DNA of 64,000 bases from Deltaproteobacteria bacterium (GCA_020444165.1 JAHLLK010000026.1:1-64000), one strand, 5' to 3'. Shown: positions 34,948 to 44,459, counted from the stretch's first letter. Translations and numbers: made by a program. Notes: generated by a model from the letters alone, not told the origin.

Positions 34948-35745
34948 TCAGCCCTGGCGGTCGTGGGGCCCGGGCACGGGCGCGGGCCGGGCGTCCTTCA
35001 CATAGGCCGCGATCTCGGCCAGGACCTTGTCCCGGTCCCAGATATAGTTCCCGGCGCCGCCCAACACCGCGGCGTGGCGGGTGTGCATGTCGTAGCGGGC
35101 CGGGGGCCGGCCGGTGTCGTGGGTGAAATCCCGGCCAAAGGCCTTTTGGGCCACTTCCCGCACGGAAACCGGCTCGGTGGCGAAGTTCATCAGGGGGATG
35201 CCGGCCCCCACCACCTGGTCCAGGTCGCGCTTCAAATCGTGCAGGCCATAGAACTGGAACACCCCGCCGGCGTGGATGTTCTCCAGTTGGTTTTCGTGCA
35301 GGAAATCGTAGATGATGTTTTTCTTCAGCCCCCGGCCAAAGAGCCCGGGCAGGCGGATGATGTGGTGCTGGGGGAAGTGGGAGGCCACGAAACGCTCCAC
35401 CTCCAGGCGGTGGCGGCCGTAAGCGTGCAGGCCCGCGGTATCCAGGGGCGTGGCCTCGTCCACCCCTTGCGGGTCCAGGTAGACATCCACCGTGGAGATG
35501 AGCACGAAGCGCTTGGCCTCCACCTGGGCCAGGCAGTCCAACAGGCGGTCGATCCCGGCCAGGTCCTCCTCGGGGTGCTGGTTGGCCCACCATTTGGCCG
35601 CCACCACCCCGGCGCACCAGATCTCGCCGAAGCGCCGGCCCCGGAGCTCCTCGATGTTTTTGGAATTGTAGGTGGCTTCGAAAGCGGCCTGGCGGGCCAG
35701 GTTGCCGCCCACGAAGCCGGTGTGGCCGATGAGCGCCTTATCCAT
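34948..35745 (-). CDS. NAD-dependent sugar epimerase/dehydratase (SDR)
   Basis: The 265-residue protein is a short extended-SDR: MDKALIGHTGFVGGNLARQA with the GxxGxxG nucleotide site; ISTVDVYLDPQGVDE; and the catalytic Tyr in AYGRHRLEVE, where YxxxK is YGRHR (the Lys is replaced by Arg). The later part (HIIRLPGLFGRGLKKN) binds the sugar nucleotide. The Lys-to-Arg change could lower or change activity. It begins the minus-strand run that includes the isomerase-like, GT2 and FAD genes, with a gap of about 100 bases. Confidence 0.8.
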   Translation of the reverse strand: MDKALIGHTGFVGGNLARQAAFEATYNSKNIEELRGRRFGEIWCAGVVAAKWWANQHPEEDLAGIDRLLDCLAQVEAKRFVLISTVDVYLDPQGVDEATPLDTAGLHAYGRHRLEVERFVASHFPQHHIIRLPGLFGRGLKKNIIYDFLHENQLENIHAGGVFQFYGLHDLKRDLDQVVGAGIPLMNFATEPVSVREVAQKAFGRDFTHDTGRPPARYDMHTRHAAVLGGAGNYIWDRDKVLAEIAAYVKDARPAPVPGPHDRQG

Positions 35746-35931
35746 ACGACGGCCTTTCTGGTTGCTGAGGGAGCCTTGGCCGGGCCCATTGGCACGTTGC
35801 TTCCCGGCCTCTCACCGCATCCGGCCAGGAGGGGGTCGGAGTATGCGCGCCAGGGCTCTTCTCCCCGCTTCCCCATCTCCCGGCAGAGTTCGGGATCGTA
35901 ACAATTATTTGCTCAACCCCATGAAAAATTT

Positions 35932-36012
35932 GAAGTTTTTTGGGGGAAGGGGGGTGGGGGGGAAGGACCCATTTTTTCAAAAAAGGGTCCTTCCCCCCAC
36001 ATCTTCCTCTTT
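35932..36012 (-). repeat. Family C long-hairpin repeat, copy 4
   Basis: Arms GGGGGGAAGGACCC and GGGTCCTTCCCCCC flank ATTTTTTCAAAAAA, which also pairs internally. The ACATCTTCC arm faces the stop of the next GT2 gene about 33 bases away. Confidence 0.83.
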
Positions 36013-36044
36013 CTCCAACCTCTCCCCCTCTCTCCGACAAACTC

Positions 36045-37025
36045 CTACTCGCTGGTCACGTTGTGCTCCCCGATGTCGCCGAACAGGTGGGAGCAGTCCA
36101 CCTCATCCAGGATTATATACAGGGAGCCGCGTTTGGTCTCCTTGGCCAACAGGCCCACATACTGGCACAGGATGCCGAGGAGGAAAAACACCGCCCCGAA
36201 CAGGGTGGCCAGCACCAGGGAGGTGGAGGACCAGCCCTCGGCCACCTCGGTTTTGAAGATCAGCACGGCCACGATGTAGAGGATGTAGGCCAGGCTCAGA
36301 AAGGAGCAGAAAAAGGCCAACAGGGTGGCCGAGCGGATCAGCTTGTCCGAGTGGGCCGAGATCACGTCCATGGCGAAGTTGAAGCGCTCCAGCCAGGCCC
36401 GGCGGCGGCGGAGCGCCCCGCCCCGGGGGCGGCGGTCATAGGGGATCACCTGGCTCTGGCAGCCCACCGCGGCCGAGAGGTACTTCAGATAGCGCACCCG
36501 GTCCTTCACCTGGATGATGGAGTTCACCACCTTGCGGCTGAGGCAGACGAAGTTGGAGGACTCCCACTGGATGTCCCGGTCCGAGAGGAAAGAGAACACC
36601 CGGTAAAACAGCCAGGCCAGGAAGCGGTAGAGCAGGGGCTCGGGCAAGCGCTGGCGGGGCTGGGCCACCACCAGTTCGTTGCCCGCGGCGCAGGCCTCCA
36701 CCATGGCCGGGATCAGCTCCGGCGGGTCGTAGAGGGGGTCCAGGAGCACCACGAAGTCGCCGATGGCGCTCTCCAGGGCCGCCTGGTAGGCGGTCTCCTC
36801 CCAGTATTCCCGGGCCAGGATCAAGAGGCGCAGGTTCTTCTGGCCGGTCATGGCCCCCCGCACCCGCTCCACGGTGCGGTCGGTGGAGCCGTTGTCCAGG
36901 AGCAGCAGCTCGAAATGGGCGAAGTTGGCCGCCAAGACCCCCAGGCACTCCTTCAGGAGCCCCTCCACGATGTCCTCGTTATCCCGCAGTATCACGGCCA
37001 CGGAGACCAGGATGTCGGGGTTCAT
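36045..37025 (-). CDS. Membrane-anchored GT2 glycosyltransferase (GtrB/DPM-like)
   Basis: The protein has 326 residues: a GT-A domain in the first 210 (VSVAVILRDNEDIVEGLLKE, LLLDNGSTDRT, VVLLDPLYDPPELIPAMVEA) and two C-terminal transmembrane helices (LLAFFCSFLSLAYILYIVAV and LFGAVFFLLGILCQYVGLLA). The layout matches GtrB/ArnC-type enzymes that load a sugar onto polyprenyl phosphate. It follows the giant membrane protein by a three-base gap, so that protein probably uses the lipid-linked sugar made here. Confidence 0.88.
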   Translation of the reverse strand: MNPDILVSVAVILRDNEDIVEGLLKECLGVLAANFAHFELLLLDNGSTDRTVERVRGAMTGQKNLRLLILAREYWEETAYQAALESAIGDFVVLLDPLYDPPELIPAMVEACAAGNELVVAQPRQRLPEPLLYRFLAWLFYRVFSFLSDRDIQWESSNFVCLSRKVVNSIIQVKDRVRYLKYLSAAVGCQSQVIPYDRRPRGGALRRRRAWLERFNFAMDVISAHSDKLIRSATLLAFFCSFLSLAYILYIVAVLIFKTEVAEGWSSTSLVLATLFGAVFFLLGILCQYVGLLAKETKRGSLYIILDEVDCSHLFGDIGEHNVTSE

Positions 37026-37028
37026 GCG

Positions 37029-40000
37029 CTATTCCTTGCCCGGGGTTGCGGCCGGGGTCGCATCCGGCGCCGCGGCGGTGGCCGGGGCCGGAGTCGCCGC
37101 GGCCTCCGCCGGGGCAGCGGGGGGTGCCGCCGCCGCCGGGGTCTCCGCGGCGGCCGCCGACGTCGCCGCCGGGGTGGCGACCGGCGTCTCAGCCGAATCT
37201 GTCCCCACCGCCGGGGTTGGAGCCGCCGCCGCGGCCAGGGCCGGGGCCTCGGTCACGCTTTTCCGCTGCCACAGCCCCGCGCCGGTGAGCCGGAATCTGG
37301 GGCAGGCCCCGGGGTTGTCCAGGTCCACCCGGAGCCCGGCCACCCGGCCCAGGGTGAGCCAGGAGGGGAAGGCGTCCAGGGGGATCAAGAGGGTCCCGCC
37401 CCCGGCGGTGAGCCGCAGGCTGTGCCGCTCCGCGGGGCCCCTTGCCCCGTCGCCCCACCAGAAGACTTGCAGCCGGGGGGGAGCCGCGGCGCCGGGGCAG
37501 GTGAAGTCCAGGCGCAGGAGGCCGGCCTGGCTGCCGGCCAGGGGCGCGGCCGCCAGGTCAAAACTCACCCCGGGGTCGGGCCCCTTCACCCGCAGGAGAT
37601 CCCCCTCCGGGGCCAGGTCGTCGAGCGTCCGGGGCAGGGCGGCCAAGTCGCGCACCAGGGTCATGCGCCCGGCCAGGGAGGCCTCGGAGCGCCCCCAGGC
37701 CGTGGGCAACAGGGCCAGGTCCCGGGTGGCGAAGGCCTGCTCCCACAGGGCCTCCTGGAAGCCGGCCAGGCGCTCGGCCGACCACAACACCTCCACGCGG
37801 CCCGGCGCGCCCACCTGGGCCGGGTCCAGGGGCGGGCCCTCCAGGTCCACGGCCTCCAGGTCCGGGGCCAGACTGGTCACCCGCCGCACCTGGCCGTCGG
37901 CCAGGCGGAGCCCATCGCCCGGGGTCAGGGCGGCAAAGGGGAGCGGCCGGGCCAGGCGCACGGCGGCCCGGTCCGGGGCCACCCCGTTGCGCCAGGTCCG
38001 GCTGGTGGTGTGGCTCACGGCCAGGCGCAGGGGCCGCGCCGCGGCCGGGCTGCCCCGGCGGTAGGCCACCAGGAAGCCATCTTCCCAGGCCGGGACATAG
38101 TTCTCCACCACGTAGCGGTAGACCAGGTGCGCCCGCAGGCTGGGGTTGGTGTGGTCGTGGATGATCACGTCCGGCCCCACCAGCACCAGGGGCGGGGGGT
38201 CGGCGGCCAGGCGGGCCACGGCCCGCTGCTGCTGGGGGACGGCGGCCAGGTTGTAGGGCGCGGTCACGGCCAAGGGCGGCACCCGGTCCAGGTAGAAATA
38301 CTGGGCGTGCCGCCCGGTGAGGTCCAGGTAGGTTTGCTCCGGGGTCAGCTCCCGGGTGAACAGGGCCTCCAGCCGCTTGAGGCGCATGAGGTGCGCCGGG
38401 TCCAACCCGGCCTGCCCCAGCCGGGGCAGTCCCAGGTCCCGGCCGTCGGTCAGGGGGCCCGTGGCCACCTGGCCCGGCAAGGAGGCCACCACCCCGCCCC
38501 AGGTGGGCAGGAACAGGCCCAGGCAGGCGGCCCCGGCCGCGCACACCCCGGTGAGGAGCGCCCGGCGGGCCTGGCTGGCCACCGGCCACAGCATCAGGGG
38601 AATCAGCACGGTCCAGCCCCACACGGCCAACAGCCCGGCCCGGGACACGTTGCCCGGGTCCAGGCGGCCCTGGGTGTAGGACAACAGCGGCAGGGTGAAC
38701 AAGAGCGCGGTTAGGGCGGTCCAGAAGGCCCGGGAGCGCTCCTCGCCCGAGCCCGGCCGCCGCAGGATAACCCAGAGGGCGGCCAGGGGAATGGCCAGCC
38801 AGGACATGCGCACCGCCTCGAACACCAGGCCGTCCAGCCGGCCAAAGGCCGGGGACCAACTCACCGTCCAGGGGATGCCGTAGGCGGTGAGGTTCACCGC
38901 CCCGTTCTCCAAGACGTAGCGCACCGCGCCTTCGGCCATGCGCACCACCGGGGTGAACAGGGCCAACAGCCCCCAGGCCACCGCCCCGCCCACCAGCCAG
39001 GGCCAGGTGGCCAACAGATGGGACGGCCGGAGCCGCCACAGGCGGGACAAGGCCACGGGGATAAAGGCCGCCACCAGCACCCCGGCGTGGGGCGGCACCC
39101 CCAACACGGCCAGCGGCGCGGTGAAGGCCCAGAGGATCAGCCAGCGGGCCGGCTGGCCCCAGATCCCGGGAGCGAGCCACAGGCACACAAAGGGCGTCAG
39201 GAACAGCCAGGCCAGGCGCGCGCCCATGAACAGGGTGGCCGCGAAGGCCAGGCCCAGGGAGCCGGTGAGGCGCTTCAATGATAGGAAGGCCCCGGCCGAG
39301 AGCAGCAGGAAGGCCAGCCGCCCGCCCTCGGGCAGGGTGGCCGCGGTGCCGTCGTAGAAAATCTGGGAGAGGAAGGCGGAGATGTAGTCATAGAGCAGGC
39401 TGTGGGCCGGCATGAAGTCCACGTAGGGCAGCTTGCCGTGGTCCCACCACAGCCACCAGCCCAACAGGCCCTCGCCAAAATGGTAGTCGTCGGCCGTCAC
39501 CACCGGCTGGGTGGTGAGCCCCAGGCGGAGCAGCACCAACAGGGCCAAAAAGGCCCACGGCGAGAGCAGACCGCCCCAGCCCGCCGCGCTTCCGGGCAGG
39601 TATTTCCGCAGCCGCCGCACCGTGTCGAACAGCCCGGCCAGGACCAAGGCCCCGGTGAGCACGGCCAGGCCCCAGCCCACCGGGTAGGAGTGCAGCGTCC
39701 CGTCAGGCGTCAAGAGCCGGGCGGGCCAGATGGTCAGGTAGAACGCCGCGGCCCCCACCTGGCCCAGGCCCAGGAGCCAGGGCAGCCCCCTCCGCAGATA
39801 GCCCGGCCGGAGCAGGAGCAAAAGGAGCAGCAGCGCCGCGGCGGTCAGGCCGGCCAGCTGGGCCAGGCGCAGGAACAGGGCCAGCCCGCCGGGCAGGGGC
39901 AGGCCAAAGCGGCCCAGGCCCAGGGCAGCGGCCAGGGGCAACAGGGCCAGGAGCACGGCGGCGAGCCCGGCATAACCGGCCAGGCCGGGGTCGGCCTTTT

Positions 40001-40451
40001 GGCCCAGCAAGAGGCGGAGGCCCGTGGCCGCGCCCACCAGCCCCACCCCGCCCAGGGACAGCACCAACAGCGGGGTGTTGTCGTGCAGGCCCAGGACATA
40101 GCCGGCCCCGCCCACCAAACCGGGCAGGCTCCACCAGGCCAGCTGGGTCAGGAAATCCTGGGCCGCGGCCTCGCCCTGGCGGGCCCGAAGCGCCCGGAGG
40201 ATGCGGGCCAACAGCCAGCCCGCGCCCAGGGTCGCCACCACCAGCACCGGCAGGGCGGCCAGGTCCTGGAGCTTGGCGCCCGCGGTCCAGGCCAGGTAGC
40301 CGGCGATGAAATCCGGGTAGGCCAGCGGCCAGGTGAGGCGGGTGAGCACCAGGGAGCACGCCGCCCCCCCGGCGGTCAGGGCAGCCAGGCCCACCACGGC
40401 CAGTTCGAACAGGGTCAAGCCCAGGAGCAAGGGTTCCTCCTGCCTAGTCAT
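37029..40451 (-). CDS. Very large GT-C-like integral membrane protein
   Basis: The protein has 1140 residues. About 18 hydrophobic helices occupy residues 10-640; a soluble domain, probably periplasmic, extends from about 650 to 1080; the last 60 residues are Ala/Pro/Thr-rich low complexity. Between helices near residue 320 lies TADDYHFGEG followed by PYVDFMPAHSLLYDY, a likely GT-C first-loop acidic motif. The N-terminal 300 residues add an extra membrane bundle that ordinary GT-C enzymes lack. The downstream GT2 lipid-sugar synthase is three bases away. It likely transfers a lipid-linked sugar to a periplasmic acceptor. No named family recognised. No good ribosome site was seen before the ATG. 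Confidence 0.72.
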   Translation of the reverse strand: MTRQEEPLLLGLTLFELAVVGLAALTAGGAACSLVLTRLTWPLAYPDFIAGYLAWTAGAKLQDLAALPVLVVATLGAGWLLARILRALRARQGEAAAQDFLTQLAWWSLPGLVGGAGYVLGLHDNTPLLVLSLGGVGLVGAATGLRLLLGQKADPGLAGYAGLAAVLLALLPLAAALGLGRFGLPLPGGLALFLRLAQLAGLTAAALLLLLLLLRPGYLRRGLPWLLGLGQVGAAAFYLTIWPARLLTPDGTLHSYPVGWGLAVLTGALVLAGLFDTVRRLRKYLPGSAAGWGGLLSPWAFLALLVLLRLGLTTQPVVTADDYHFGEGLLGWWLWWDHGKLPYVDFMPAHSLLYDYISAFLSQIFYDGTAATLPEGGRLAFLLLSAGAFLSLKRLTGSLGLAFAATLFMGARLAWLFLTPFVCLWLAPGIWGQPARWLILWAFTAPLAVLGVPPHAGVLVAAFIPVALSRLWRLRPSHLLATWPWLVGGAVAWGLLALFTPVVRMAEGAVRYVLENGAVNLTAYGIPWTVSWSPAFGRLDGLVFEAVRMSWLAIPLAALWVILRRPGSGEERSRAFWTALTALLFTLPLLSYTQGRLDPGNVSRAGLLAVWGWTVLIPLMLWPVASQARRALLTGVCAAGAACLGLFLPTWGGVVASLPGQVATGPLTDGRDLGLPRLGQAGLDPAHLMRLKRLEALFTRELTPEQTYLDLTGRHAQYFYLDRVPPLAVTAPYNLAAVPQQQRAVARLAADPPPLVLVGPDVIIHDHTNPSLRAHLVYRYVVENYVPAWEDGFLVAYRRGSPAAARPLRLAVSHTTSRTWRNGVAPDRAAVRLARPLPFAALTPGDGLRLADGQVRRVTSLAPDLEAVDLEGPPLDPAQVGAPGRVEVLWSAERLAGFQEALWEQAFATRDLALLPTAWGRSEASLAGRMTLVRDLAALPRTLDDLAPEGDLLRVKGPDPGVSFDLAAAPLAGSQAGLLRLDFTCPGAAAPPRLQVFWWGDGARGPAERHSLRLTAGGGTLLIPLDAFPSWLTLGRVAGLRVDLDNPGACPRFRLTGAGLWQRKSVTEAPALAAAAAPTPAVGTDSAETPVATPAATSAAAAETPAAAAPPAAPAEAAATPAPATAAAPDATPAATPGKE

Positions 40452-40739
40452 TCGAGGAGTTCGAGGAGTCGAGGTCGTGGGCCATACTATGCCAGGGGCG
40501 GGGTAGGGTCAACCATGGGCTGGGAAGAAGAAAGGGAAAGCATAGGCGACAAACACCGCACCCCGCGCACCGTTCTTAAGCTGGCCCCTTCGCCAAGCCC
40601 GTGTTACAACAAACTGGCGGACAGGAAGAAACGCCTCCTTGATAAAGTCGCAAGACCGCCGAGCATAAGCCCCGATGGTTCGTTTTTTTAGATGCTTGTG
40701 CTGGCAAACATCGGTTGGCCCCAATAGACCAGGAGATGA

Positions 40740-42698
40740 TTGGCTTTGGCAAACAAGGAAATCAAGAAACGGATCGCCAGGCAGTGGCTCAATGATATCT
40801 TCCTTGACCCACCAGCCACCCGGGCCGAGTTGGAGATCAAACTGCGCGGGGCGGATGCCGCGGCCATGCGGAAGATCTTGGTCGATGAGCTGGAGGCGGG
40901 AAATATCGGACAAGGGAATAGCCCCTTGTTCGTCGAAATCATGAACCAACTGGGGGCAGGACATCAAAAGCGCCGGCTCATAAACCTCGCATTGGACCCT
41001 GATCGTCCCAAAGCAGAACGGACCTATGCTCTCATGGCCTTGGGTTCGGAAAATGATTTGGAAAACACTTCTATCTTGGCAGAGTTAGATTTTGATCTGG
41101 TCGATGAAATGTTGATTTTCTCCTTACGCAACCTCTTCATGTTGGACGAGCGTGATATAGGTCCCGGCGTGGTGGACCTTTTGAAGGGTATGCCCGGCGA
41201 CGATTTTGCCTCCTTATTATTTGAGAAACTCGATGAGCAGAGAGTGGAGGCCAGGGTTCCGGCCTACATCGCATATGGAGACTCTCTGAAAAACAATTCA
41301 TTGTCTGCCTATCATCCGGAAATGATATCTTTGATAGAAAAAGAAGGGCATGCCTTGGGAATATCGTTGCTAGAACAACTAGATTCCCAAAACAAAGACT
41401 GCCCCAGCCGGAAGCTATTTCAAAAGGCTGCTTTGAAAATTCGCAGCAATTTGGCCGAGCCAGAGCCAGACCGGCAACCTCCAAAGGGCTTCGCCTTGAT
41501 TAGCAATTGTGACGGCCTCGGCGCTGTCTCCGTAAATGCTTGTCTGCATAATAGCGACGATTATATTTCTTTGGCCAATATTTGCGTATGGGCGGAACGT
41601 GAGGTGCGCGATGGGTTTTATTTGCCCAAAATATCCCAAAGCGAATTCGACGAGATAATCGCCAAACAGGAGTATGGAACAGACATAACTTTTCTTGAAG
41701 TTTCTTTGGATGAGGCTGCGATTATCGTGTATTCAGCTTTTGAACAACACCTTAAAAAAGATGCGCCACTGGACTTGGACGCGCAGAGAGCAATCGCTTG
41801 CCTTCCGCGAACTTCTGGAGCATTGGTTCCAGAAACACCTGATAACGAGTTGTTACACAAAGAGTTTTCCGTAGCAGACTATGAAAGGATGCTGGATGGT
41901 ACACCATATAATTCCTGGTTCTTTGATGCGGCTGACTTGGACCGATATGGTGTAATTACGCTTGGTGAATTTGGCATTGCTAACAGTTTGGACGAATTGG
42001 ATGACGCCGCCCGTAAACTGGACGATCCTGTCATCAAGGAACGCCTGCTCGCCATGAACCGCCACATGGCTTGGTGGCGCGCCAAGAATGAAGATGAGGA
42101 ATTGTCCGCCATGCATTTGCAGGCCATCGAAAGCATATCAAATGACTTTGAAAATAGTCCTTTCGTGAGGGCCATGGTGATTAAATCCTTTTCTATCGCC
42201 TGCACGGAAGAGGACTTAGGTGATGACGCCAATATTTTACCGGTCGGAGATCCTTCCTTGCGCCGCTACTTGAAGAGCCTACTTTTCAACAAAGTCAAAG
42301 TTCCCACCGGTAAAGACATGGCGGCGCTGGACTTCACAGAAGTGGCCCACCTGACCCTGGGTATGTTGTTTGAAAGGCTGCCAAGCGAAATGCGTCCCCG
42401 GCTAAATATCCTCCCAGCTATGGCCTATGAAGCCGGGAAGGTTGTAGCCAAATCTCTGCAACAGAAACTACCTGGAACATTGGACCAAATCATGGCCAAA
42501 GTTTCTTTGGCAATCAAAAGGACCATCGACCTTGACGATGAGCAGAGCGACCAATTTGCCCTGGTTACAACTTTTGCGCTTTTCAATTTTGCGGAAACTT
42601 TTTGCACCCACTGCGCCGTTGACTGCCTGCGACATCCCAAGCAACGCATGCCCGAAGCTTTTTTCAGTGATGAGCATCCCGCTTTATCTGAGGAGTAA
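40740..42698 (+). CDS. 652-residue repeat-type protein of unknown function in a lower-GC insert
   Basis: The start is a TTG at 40740 or 40746, with AGGAG just upstream. The protein has 652 residues and neither signal peptide nor membrane helices. The first 240 residues look helical and HEAT-like (repeated short helix pairs: RRLINLALDPDRPKAERTYA, then FDLVDEMLIFSLRNLF). The centre (250-400) has strands and acidic helices, and the last third is again helical. Composition is A/T-richer than the flanking glycan genes, and a family B repeat lies just downstream. No similar gene is next to it. I do not recognise a family; a scaffold or accessory (possibly defence) function is only a guess. Confidence 0.7.
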   Translation: MALANKEIKKRIARQWLNDIFLDPPATRAELEIKLRGADAAAMRKILVDELEAGNIGQGNSPLFVEIMNQLGAGHQKRRLINLALDPDRPKAERTYALMALGSENDLENTSILAELDFDLVDEMLIFSLRNLFMLDERDIGPGVVDLLKGMPGDDFASLLFEKLDEQRVEARVPAYIAYGDSLKNNSLSAYHPEMISLIEKEGHALGISLLEQLDSQNKDCPSRKLFQKAALKIRSNLAEPEPDRQPPKGFALISNCDGLGAVSVNACLHNSDDYISLANICVWAEREVRDGFYLPKISQSEFDEIIAKQEYGTDITFLEVSLDEAAIIVYSAFEQHLKKDAPLDLDAQRAIACLPRTSGALVPETPDNELLHKEFSVADYERMLDGTPYNSWFFDAADLDRYGVITLGEFGIANSLDELDDAARKLDDPVIKERLLAMNRHMAWWRAKNEDEELSAMHLQAIESISNDFENSPFVRAMVIKSFSIACTEEDLGDDANILPVGDPSLRRYLKSLLFNKVKVPTGKDMAALDFTEVAHLTLGMLFERLPSEMRPRLNILPAMAYEAGKVVAKSLQQKLPGTLDQIMAKVSLAIKRTIDLDDEQSDQFALVTTFALFNFAETFCTHCAVDCLRHPKQRMPEAFFSDEHPALSEE

Positions 42699-42795
42699 AA
42701 TATTTCGCGGCCACTGCATGGCCAAACACATAGGTCATCTTGATGTTGCCGATAAAATGGTCGTGTAACGCGATTAAGGCATGCCTTGGCCGATG

Positions 42796-42942
42796 CGGGC
42801 CAAGGATGGCCCGCTTGGGGCCGATGGCGCACAACCAACCGTCTAAATATGACATAAGCGACTGTTTTTAATATGATATATTTGGATTTGCCGTGCAGCG
42901 GCCTCAATCTGTGAGGCTTGGCAAAACCTCGTTTTTGCCAGG
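42796..42942. repeat. Family B dispersed repeat, copy 2
   Basis: It shares with copy 1 the GCGGGCCAAGGATGGCCCGC palindrome, GGGGCCGATGG, AACCGTCTAAATATGAC and the GCAGCGGCCTCA end. The module CTTGGCAAAA/TTTTTGCCAGG (42917-42942) follows, whereas in copy 1 it precedes the block in inverted form. It lies between the lower-GC orphan gene and the FAD mutase-like gene and fills most of that 350-base gap; no ORF is present there. Confidence 0.75.
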
Positions 42943-43052
42943 CCGACCCTGCCCAGGGCAGGACGCCCCGTACAATCATCTCATTTTAGTTGAGGCCGCT
43001 GCACGGTGCGTTTTGCCCCGGGCAGCGGCCCCAATTTTTCTTACCATCATCC

Positions 43053-44459
43053 TCACCGGAACAAATCCCACCCCAGCACCGGATGAGGGTGGTTCACCAC
43101 CTCGGGATGCCACAGGGTCACCTCGGGCGCGCCGAACACCAGGTGCATGGCCGCTTCCCACCCCTGCATGTAGGAGTGGTCCATGTTGCCCACCTCGTAG
43201 AGCCAGGAGCCGAAGCGGCCGCGGGAATACACCCCCCGGGCGATGAGGGCCGGCTGCAGGCGGGCCAGGGAGGCGTCCCGGCCCCGGGTGGGCACGGGGT
43301 AGGCGTGAGCCACCTCCCGGGTCCAGAGGCGGCTCACCTGCTCCGGCCCCGCGATGAGCCCCAGGCGGGCCAGGGAGTCCACTACTTGGGCTGCCATAGC
43401 AGCCTTGTCCGGCGTTTCCGGCTCCAGGGTCACCTCGGCCATGAGGGACCACTGCCGCGCGATGTCGGGCACGTTCTCCGGGCTGTAATGGGAGAGGTGG
43501 GTCACCCGGTAGAAAGGCACCTCGGGCTCCGGGGAGTAGAGCCAGCACACGTTGGCCATGCGGGGCGGGGGGGAGCCCCTGAGCCCCACCCCCACCACCA
43601 GGATGCTGGTGTGGCGGAGCTCCCGGGCGGCCTCGATCAACTCCGCCTCGCCGGAGAGCTTGGCCAAGAGGTCCAGGGGCAGGGTGCTTAGGCAGCGGTC
43701 ATAGGCCTGTTCCTCGCCCCCGGCCAGGCTCACCCGGCGGCGGTCCAGGTCGATGCCCGTGACCCGGGCCCCCAGGCGGAGGTTCTCGGCCGGCAGGCGG
43801 GCGGCCACTGCTTCCCACAAGGCCCCGGTCCCCCCCTGGCGGGGGAAGCGGAAGCGGTTGTTGGGCCCCCAGCCGGCCCGGTCCCGGCCCGTGGCCAGGC
43901 TCCGGGCGGCGTCTTCCGGGTCGGGCAGGGCCACCCGGTCGCCGATCCAGGCGGCGGACATCTCCTCGGCCGGCGCGCCCCAGACCTTGCGGTTGTAGGG
44001 CAGCATGAAGCTCTCGGCGATGCCCTGCCCAAAGGCCCCCAGGATGAAGGCCCGGAAATCGGGCCAGCCGCCCGGGGGGGCCTGGCGCGGGGCCTCGCGC
44101 AGCCCGCTCAGGCAGCGTTCCGCTAGGGCCGGGGGCAGGCGGTGCAGGTTGTTCTGAAAGGGGTAGGGCACCCAGGCCTCGCCCAGGCGGATGTAGCTCA
44201 CCCGGTCGTGGCTGAGCCAGCCGCCCGGCGGGGTGCATTCCTCCAACAGGCGGTTGAAGCGCCCGTAATGGGAGAAGATCACGTGGCCGCCCAGATCCCA
44301 GGTGAAGCCCGCCTCATCCCGGAAGGAGGCCGAGAGCCCGCCGGGCCGCTCCGCCGCCTCCAGGAGCAGCCAGTCCCGGTGCCCGGCCTCGGTCAGGGCC
44401 CGCGCCGCGCCCAGGCCGGTCGGCCCGGCCCCCAGGATCAGGATGCGCCCCGGGTTCAT
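43053..44459 (-). CDS. FAD-dependent flavoprotein, amine-oxidase/UDP-galactopyranose-mutase-like
   Basis: The 468-residue protein opens with MNPGRILILGAGPTGLGAAR and the acidic strand end LLLEAAERPGGL. The FAD-binding GGHVIFSHYGRFNRLLEE and YNRKVWGAPAEEMSAAWIG follow as in protoporphyrinogen-oxidase/UGM-like flavoproteins, and the C-terminal FAD loop is GVYSRGRFGSWLYEVGNMDH. The start overlaps the stop of the upstream GT2 gene by four bases (ATGA). It is probably an oxidoreductase or mutase for a nucleotide- or lipid-linked sugar. The assignment to UGM itself is not certain. Confidence 0.8.
   Translation of the reverse strand: MNPGRILILGAGPTGLGAARALTEAGHRDWLLLEAAERPGGLSASFRDEAGFTWDLGGHVIFSHYGRFNRLLEECTPPGGWLSHDRVSYIRLGEAWVPYPFQNNLHRLPPALAERCLSGLREAPRQAPPGGWPDFRAFILGAFGQGIAESFMLPYNRKVWGAPAEEMSAAWIGDRVALPDPEDAARSLATGRDRAGWGPNNRFRFPRQGGTGALWEAVAARLPAENLRLGARVTGIDLDRRRVSLAGGEEQAYDRCLSTLPLDLLAKLSGEAELIEAARELRHTSILVVGVGLRGSPPPRMANVCWLYSPEPEVPFYRVTHLSHYSPENVPDIARQWSLMAEVTLEPETPDKAAMAAQVVDSLARLGLIAGPEQVSRLWTREVAHAYPVPTRGRDASLARLQPALIARGVYSRGRFGSWLYEVGNMDHSYMQGWEAAMHLVFGAPEVTLWHPEVVNHPHPVLGWDLFR

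Noticed and set aside
40509..40967. Minus-strand ORF at the start of the 652-residue gene
   Set aside because: It overlaps the start of the better-supported plus-strand gene, has no domain and no ribosome site.
14842..42942. Family B copies as borders of a 28-kb mobile island
   Set aside because: The region between them has mostly ordinary high-GC housekeeping and sensory genes and no integrase or transposase.
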